Source: an uncultured Clostridia bacterium
GTDB lineage: Bacteria; Bacillota; Clostridia; Oscillospirales; Acutalibacteraceae
Direction of reading: 5' to 3'
Assembly: GCA_944383495.1 (NCBI GenBank)
Contig: CALWPT010000008.1
Coordinates: 1 to 64,000 of the forward strand
Length of the DNA stretch: 64,000 nt
A program made the translations under genes and the position numbers. The notes beneath the pieces were generated by a model. The model had not been told where the DNA came from. It did no database searches and worked only from the letters and a program-made list of their open reading frames with translations. This document shows positions 59,390 to 64,000 of the stretch, in pieces. Each line of letters starts with the position of its first letter. The first letter of the stretch is position 1.

Positions 59390-59758
59390 GCCTCTTTTCG
59401 GCTGTAGCTGTCCGTGCTGCTGCCAGAGAAACCCCGGCAGCAAAAGGATGCTTTTCGTTTCAATTCAGGCTTTAGAATGGCGAAAGACCTCCATGTGTTT
59501 ATGAGTCCGCGTTCATTTGTGCAAGCCGCCTATTGGCGTGCTGCTGAAATGCCCTATTAAAAAGCGGGCCCCGGAACGAACGCCGCTCCGGGGCTGTATA
59601 TAAAAGAGGCTGGATAGGTGCGCGCGGCTCCTTAACAAAGCGTACAAAGCGCTACCCCGCGCCGGGCCCGTTTCTCACACCTCTGCTATCAGTCTATGCG
59701 GTCTTTCCGTTTTAGCCACACCCCGGTTTTGAAGCCGCGTATGCCTAACGTTCATTTT

Positions 59759-59767
59759 TGGTATAAT
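59759..59767 (+). promoter_or_regulatory. Extended -10 promoter of the spoVAE-like gene
   Basis: TGGTATAAT is an extended -10 element 35 bases before the TTG start. No good -35 box is seen. A sporulation-specific promoter would be expected for this gene, but I cannot assign a sigma factor. Confidence 0.45.
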
Positions 59768-59801
59768 CTCGTTGGCTTTGTGAAAAATAAAGGGGAGGAA
59801 A

Positions 59802-60221
59802 TTGAGAAAGCAACTACTTTCAAAAATTAAAAATTTTGCTAAGAAAGGCAAGGGCTCGTTTATGGACTATGTAAAGGCGTTTCTCATTGGCGGGATGATT
59901 TGTGTGGTTGGTCAGCTGCTGATTGATTATACGAAGCTCACACCTGCGCGCATCCTCACCGGATACGTAGTAGCTGGGGTTATCCTCAGCGCAATAGGCT
60001 TGTATGGGCCTTTAATAGACTTTGCCGGCGCCGGTGCGTCGGTTCCCCTAACGGGCTTTGGCCATTTGCTGGCCAAAGGCGTGAGGGAGGCTGTGCAGCA
60101 AAAGGGCCTGTTTGGCGTTTTGGTTGGCGGCGTCACGTCCGCAGCGGCGGGGATCACCGCGGCAATCTTTTTCGGATACCTGGGGTCTTTGGTATCCAAA
60201 TCGACGGATAAAAACAACTGA
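59802..60221 (+). CDS. spoVAE: Stage V sporulation protein AE (SpoVAE/SpoVAEb)
   Basis: A membrane protein of 139 residues from the TTG at 59802, or 119 from the ATG at 59862. The segments VKAFLIGGMICVVGQLLIDYTKLTPARIL, YGPLIDFAGAGASVPLTGFGHLLAKGV and GVTSAAAGITAAIFFGYLGSL are nearly invariant in SpoVAE, part of the channel that moves dipicolinate into and out of the spore. The TTG start has GGGGAGG but only three bases of spacing; the ATG start matches the family length. spoVAC and spoVAD are not adjacent. Confidence 0.92.
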   Translation: MRKQLLSKIKNFAKKGKGSFMDYVKAFLIGGMICVVGQLLIDYTKLTPARILTGYVVAGVILSAIGLYGPLIDFAGAGASVPLTGFGHLLAKGVREAVQQKGLFGVLVGGVTSAAAGITAAIFFGYLGSLVSKSTDKNN

Positions 60222-60341
60222 GTCCGCTGCTCTGGGCGGCCCGTTGGCTCTGCGTATACAGAGAAAACGCAGCCACAATCGCGCGCTATTTTTCTCAAAA
60301 GCATTTCGCTGCAGCAAAAACAACCGTTGAGGTGATACTGG

Positions 60342-61016
60342 ATGTGGATGACGTTTTACAGAACCGTTATTCTTTACATAGCGGTCATGATCGCTATGCG
60401 GATAATGGGAAAGCGGATGATCGGGGAACTGCAGCCCTCCGAGCTGGTTGTGACAATTATCATTTCCGAGCTGGCCGCCATTCCCATGCAGGATCTGGAA
60501 CGCCCCATTTGGGACGGCTTTGTCGCAATTATCACCCTGGTGCTGCTGGAGGTGGTTTCCGCCTATATTATCATGCACAGCAACCGCCTGCGTCATGTAG
60601 TTTCCGGTAAACCGGCGGTTGTGATCCGAGACGGGGTCATTGACCAAAGGGTTATGAAAAAGAACCGAATGACGGTAGACGATCTAATGGAAACCCTGCG
60701 GCAGGCCAATGTGTTTGACCTAAGCGAAGTGGCATATGCCATCGTGGAAACCAATGGTAAGCTAAGCGTACAGAAACGCGCTGTCGTCGAGCCGGTCACG
60801 CCGCAGCAGCTGAAGATTTCGGCGCCCCAGCCGGGACTCTCCGCCCTGTTGATATGCGACGGCGTACTCCAGCGGTATTCCTTGGAGTTGGTGGGGTTTG
60901 ATGAAAAGAAAGTGCGGGAGCTTCTTTCCTCCCGCCGGCTGGAAATTAAGGATGTTTACCTCATGACCGGCAGCACCGCGGGCGACTACGTCATTATAGA
61001 AAAAGGAAAGACTTGA
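60342..61016 (+). CDS. YetF-family (DUF421) membrane protein
   Basis: A 224-residue protein with three N-terminal helices (TVILYIAVMIAMRIMGKRMIGEL, ELVVTIIISELAAIPM, FVAIITLVLLEVVSAYIIM) and a cytosolic or outer alpha/beta domain with GKPAVVIRDGVIDQRVMKKNRMTVDDLMETLRQ, the DUF421 signature. Bacillus YetF/YdfR/YrbG are relatives. YdfR-type proteins appear in forespore or germination contexts. It follows spoVAE by 120 bases; TTGAGGTG precedes the ATG. Confidence 0.92.
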   Translation: MWMTFYRTVILYIAVMIAMRIMGKRMIGELQPSELVVTIIISELAAIPMQDLERPIWDGFVAIITLVLLEVVSAYIIMHSNRLRHVVSGKPAVVIRDGVIDQRVMKKNRMTVDDLMETLRQANVFDLSEVAYAIVETNGKLSVQKRAVVEPVTPQQLKISAPQPGLSALLICDGVLQRYSLELVGFDEKKVRELLSSRRLEIKDVYLMTGSTAGDYVIIEKGKT

Positions 61017-61028
61017 AAAGGCTCAGAC

Positions 61029-61060
61029 AAAACAGGCGGTCCGACGGGCCGCCTGTTTTA
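61029..61060. terminator. Bidirectional terminator after the YetF-family gene
   Basis: AAAACAGGCGG and CCGCCTGTTTT form a perfect 11-bp stem around a 9-base loop with A and T tracts on the two sides, between converging genes. Confidence 0.9.
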
Positions 61061-61088
61061 GTAAGGCCGTTCCCGGCATTAAGCCGTT

Positions 61089-62282
61089 CTATGCCTGCAA
61101 AAGATGGCTTTGTTTATTACTGTCTGAACCTAGGGCTTCTCCAGCCTGGCGGCCGCTGAATAAAAAGAGCGCAAACAGCCCGGTTTGAATCCATAAAATG
61201 GGGAAATCGGTAAGTCCGTGAACCGTTATGGCAATGGCCGCCGCCCAGAAAAGCCGATTTACCGGCGCGTTATCCGGATTGGGTGGAACCGGCAAAGCTT
61301 TTTTCCGGTACCGGCTGATAAAAAAGCCAAATAAGCAAACCGTTCCGAATACTCCCAGGCAAAGGAGGGAATCCAATAAAATATTATGGGAATGAAGCTG
61401 TTGATACCGGCCCAGTTCCTCACTAACCCGATAATAGGTAAAGATTCCCTGCCCAAATACGGGATACTGTAAAAATCCCTCTAGGCCCGTGACCCAGATC
61501 TCCATTCGGCGGCTGAGGGTTTGGGGAAAGGCGGCCAGGCGAGGCAGCAGCCCCGGCACGGTAAAAACGGCGACAAGCCCCGCTGCCACCGCCGCCATCC
61601 ACGGAACGGTTATATGATACTTTTTGTTTAAAAGAAGAAGAACGAATACGGAAACAAAAATTGCCGCCCATGCCGAAAAGCTGTCCGCAAAATACAGCGC
61701 AGTAAGATTGACAGGAACGGCTGTGAAATAAAGCCAAAACCGAGGATTTTTCCTGCCCTGCAGCAGTTTATAAACGCAAACCAAAATGAGGAATTCCACC
61801 ATGCAGCCAAGATAATTGGCATTTAAAAAAACGGAAACGCTTCGATGCCGAGTTTCCTCCCCCCAATGAATCATCTGCTCAATATAGGAATAAACGGCAC
61901 AGGGAAAGCTGAGCATAACCGCCCAATCCAGTAGGAGCTCAAACAACCGACGTGTCATAAAGCAGGACAGATATACGGAAAACAAAAGAATCAGCGCCAT
62001 CAGCATCCCGCCGCCGATCCCGATGGGAAACCAGTGAAACAACGGCGCCAACAGCAGCGGAATCAGCAGCAGAAAGAACCACCGCATCCCATGAGCGTGA
62101 AGCACCGTGTGCCGGATGGCAGGACGGGCCAATGCATATGCCACTGCTCCTAAAGTCACCAAGCCGGTGATGATATACGGCGTGAATATGCTGATGAGGA
62201 CAAGTCCACAGATTTTTTCGTCCCCGGAAAGAGATAAAAGCTCTGATTTTCTGCTTTTAAAAAACCGTTTGATTCGCTGCAT
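61089..62282 (-). CDS. O-antigen ligase-like membrane protein
   Basis: A 397-residue protein with about ten membrane helices and the Wzy_C-like loop GQGIFTYYRVSEELGRYQQLHSHNILLDSLLCLGVFGTVCLFGF, where the HSHN motif corresponds to the conserved His region. It is a second protein of the Wzy/WaaL group in the window, about 14.7 kb after the first and outside the polysaccharide cluster. The N-terminus is basic. It could ligate or polymerise a different glycan. Its promoter is probably the extended -10 near 62432. Confidence 0.88.
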   Translation of the reverse strand: MQRIKRFFKSRKSELLSLSGDEKICGLVLISIFTPYIITGLVTLGAVAYALARPAIRHTVLHAHGMRWFFLLLIPLLLAPLFHWFPIGIGGGMLMALILLFSVYLSCFMTRRLFELLLDWAVMLSFPCAVYSYIEQMIHWGEETRHRSVSVFLNANYLGCMVEFLILVCVYKLLQGRKNPRFWLYFTAVPVNLTALYFADSFSAWAAIFVSVFVLLLLNKKYHITVPWMAAVAAGLVAVFTVPGLLPRLAAFPQTLSRRMEIWVTGLEGFLQYPVFGQGIFTYYRVSEELGRYQQLHSHNILLDSLLCLGVFGTVCLFGFFISRYRKKALPVPPNPDNAPVNRLFWAAAIAITVHGLTDFPILWIQTGLFALFLFSGRQAGEALGSDSNKQSHLLQA

Positions 62283-62431
62283 ACAAAATCACCTTTCCGG
62301 GGATGTTTTGCTTGCTGGTCCGCATGGCAGGCGCTCTTTCCTGCGCTTAAAAGCAAAAAGTTCGCCCCTGCGGTCGACGGCCGAGGCCTGTCTTAAAATT
62401 GGGAGTTTAAAATGAAAAAGAATGGTTTTAT

Positions 62432-62440
62432 ATTATAGCA
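62432..62440 (-). promoter_or_regulatory. Extended -10 promoter of the O-antigen ligase-like gene
   Basis: On the minus strand TGCTATAAT is an extended -10 element about 150 bases before the gene start at 62282; the -35 match is poor. Confidence 0.5.
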
Positions 62441-62594
62441 CATTTGCCTTTGTCTCGTCTAGCCTATAAATGTAAGGCAAAGCAGCGCTTTGTGAAATTT
62501 GAAAAACAGGTGTTGTTAATTGCCATTCGTGCTTCTGCCAATTGTTACAAAGCTTTACAAAATATAACATTTTTGTCATTCTTTCCACAAGGCC

Positions 62595-62623
62595 TTGACA
62601 GGCTTGATGCGGAAGGTTAAACT
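62595..62623 (+). promoter_or_regulatory. Promoter of the MBOAT gene
   Basis: A consensus TTGACA (62595-62600) and TAAACT (62618-62623) are 17 bases apart, 54 bases before the start at 62678. Confidence 0.7.
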
Positions 62624-62677
62624 AATCCTTGTTATCATGAATTTTGTAGGAATTTGGACGGATGGAGTGTCGGGCGT

Positions 62678-64000
62678 ATGGTTTTTTCCAGTTTGTTTTT
62701 TGTGCTGCTTTTTCTGCCGGTGAATTTGCTTTGCTATGCCTTCGCCAAGACCATTCAAACCAAAAACCGGGTCATGCTTATTTTTTCGCTGATCTTTTAC
62801 GCCTGGGGCGAGCCGGTATACGTTCTGCTGCTGATAGCCGTTTCGTTTGTGAATTGGGCGCTGGCCTTGGGAATTGGAAAAAGCGAAGATTCTTCCCGGC
62901 GGAAGTGGCTGCTGGTGGCCGCCAGCGCGGTGAGTCTCTTTTCCATTGGAGTGTTTAAATACGCTGGATTTTTTCTCAGCCAGGTGAAAGCCCTCACAGG
63001 CTTTCCCGCAGTCGTGCCGTCTATCGCCCTTCCCATCGGTATTTCCTTTTACACGTTTCAAATTCTTTCTTATGTAGTGGACGTATACCGTCGCGAAGTC
63101 CCTTATCAGCCGCAGTTTTCCAAATTTTTGCTCTATGTCAGCATGTTTCACCAATGCGTCGCGGGCCCTATTGTCCGGTATCAGGATGTAGCCGCGGAGA
63201 TTACCGAACGTAAGGTTTCCCTACCGGAGCTTGGCCGGGGGATTACTCGTTTTACTGTGGGGCTGGGCAAAAAGGCGCTGCTCGCCAACACCTGTTCCCT
63301 CATTGCCGACACCCTGCTGCTGTCTGCTGACACAATGGCGCAGCCCGGCGCCGCGGCGGCGATGGCGTCCCGGCCCGCGTTTTCTCTCTGGCTGGGGCTG
63401 CTGGCCTTTATGCTGTTTATTTATTTGGATTTCTCCGCTTATTCCGATATGGCCATCGGAATGGGCTTGATGATTGGCTTCCATTATAAGGAGAACTTTA
63501 ATTATCCTTATTTATCGCGCTCGGTGTCGGAATTCTGGCGGCGGTGGCATATGTCGCTGGGCTCCTTTTTCCGGGATTATGTGTATATTCCCCTGGGCGG
63601 CAGCCGCAAGGGAACGGGGCGGACGGTGTTTAACCTGCTGGTTGTCTGGGGGCTGACCGGGCTATGGCATGGCGCCAGCTGGAATTTTGTGCTGTGGGGC
63701 CTATACTTTTTTGTTTTCATCGCTTTGGAAAAGCTGACGCTTGGAAAGCGACTGAGCCGGCATCCGGCTTTATCCCGTGTATATCTGCTTGCGGTGGTAT
63801 ATTTCGGCTGGATCCTCTTTCATTTCACCGATCTTGGTCTGATGGGTTTGCTTTTAAAGGGCATGCTCGGTCTCAATGGTAACGGATTTATTGACTTTGA
63901 AGGAAGGACGACGCTGCTCAACTATCTGTTTTTCCTGATCGCCGCCCTTGTATCGGTCACACCGCTGGTCAAGCGGATGGGTGCCGTGCTGCGGCGCGCT
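62678..64000 (+). CDS. MBOAT-family O-acyltransferase, AlgI-like (5' part)
   Basis: The first 441 residues of a polytopic acyltransferase; the frame runs open off the right edge. It starts FSSLFFVLLFLPVNLLCYAF and has SLIFYAWGEPVYVLLL, LPIGISFYTFQILSYVVDVYR, FWRRWHMSLGSFFRDYVYIPLGG and GLTGLWHGASWNFVLWG, with the catalytic His in LWHG. AlgI/PatA proteins move acetyl groups across the membrane onto secreted glycans, usually with an AlgJ/DltD-like partner encoded next to them, which would lie outside the window. GGAG precedes the ATG by ten bases. Confidence 0.93.
   Translation, partial: MVFSSLFFVLLFLPVNLLCYAFAKTIQTKNRVMLIFSLIFYAWGEPVYVLLLIAVSFVNWALALGIGKSEDSSRRKWLLVAASAVSLFSIGVFKYAGFFLSQVKALTGFPAVVPSIALPIGISFYTFQILSYVVDVYRREVPYQPQFSKFLLYVSMFHQCVAGPIVRYQDVAAEITERKVSLPELGRGITRFTVGLGKKALLANTCSLIADTLLLSADTMAQPGAAAAMASRPAFSLWLGLLAFMLFIYLDFSAYSDMAIGMGLMIGFHYKENFNYPYLSRSVSEFWRRWHMSLGSFFRDYVYIPLGGSRKGTGRTVFNLLVVWGLTGLWHGASWNFVLWGLYFFVFIALEKLTLGKRLSRHPALSRVYLLAVVYFGWILFHFTDLGLMGLLLKGMLGLNGNGFIDFEGRTTLLNYLFFLIAALVSVTPLVKRMGAVLRRA

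Noticed and set aside
1..64000. CRISPR arrays, insertion sequences and rRNA genes
   Set aside because: No regularly spaced direct repeats, transposase genes or rRNA sequence were seen on reading the window.

Overview
The window looks like chromosome of an endospore-forming member of the Clostridia. The evidence is the set of sporulation genes (yqfC, yqfD, ylbJ, sleB, a spoVAE gene), the strong AGGAGG-type ribosome binding sites with frequent TTG and GTG starts, a lysine (L-box) riboswitch, and Clostridia-type gene orders such as yqfC-yqfD-phoH-ybeY. The moderately GC-rich sequence suggests an Oscillospirales-like lineage, but that placement is inference.

Positions 1-4567 are the right part of an integrated mobile element with lower GC than the rest. 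It carries a small conserved protein, a replication initiator with a HUH endonuclease plus superfamily 3 helicase layout like that of CRESS-DNA viruses, an FtsK/TcpA-like DNA translocase, an excisionase-like protein and a tyrosine integrase. Just upstream of the initiator is a perfect 12-bp stem-loop presenting AAGTATTAC, the circovirus-type origin nonanucleotide. This is the most unusual content of the window.

Positions 4605-24492 are mostly housekeeping: ychF, pyrE, two small membrane-protein genes, a ferredoxin, a TrmN6-like methyltransferase, rsmI, the KtrB/KtrA potassium system, and a lysine-biosynthesis operon (asd-dapA-dapB-ACT protein, minus strand) behind a lysine riboswitch whose DNA is also crossed by the queA leader in antisense. 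Then come an HxlR regulator with a degenerate metallo-beta-lactamase-fold partner, a zinc-macrodomain plus SirTM sirtuin pair, a GNAT enzyme, a purine permease, a lipoprotein, tRNA-Tyr and tRNA-Thr, and a ParB/Noc protein.

Positions 24639-35052 hold a PHP-UvrD fusion helicase, an RluA-type pseudouridine synthase, a small HTH regulator with an inverted-repeat operator, radC, the yqfC-yqfD-phoH-ybeY block and ylbJ.

Positions 35167-56035 are surface-polysaccharide genes. A divergent GxGYxYP-like lipoprotein precedes a 17-gene plus-strand cluster driven by a near-consensus promoter: VanZ-like protein, priming sugar transferase, a GNAT enzyme, capE-capF-capG for UDP-N-acetyl-L-fucosamine, five glycosyltransferases, a Wzy-like polymerase, two polysaccharide pyruvyl transferases, a Wzx flippase and two FrhB-type iron-sulfur proteins. 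The likely pathway is Wzx/Wzy-dependent assembly of a pyruvylated, FucNAc-containing polymer.

Positions 56173-64000 contain a 2,4-diaminopentanoate dehydrogenase-like gene, manA, sleB, a solitary spoVAE, a YetF-family membrane protein, a second O-antigen-ligase-like protein and the 5' part of an MBOAT acyltransferase gene that runs off the window.
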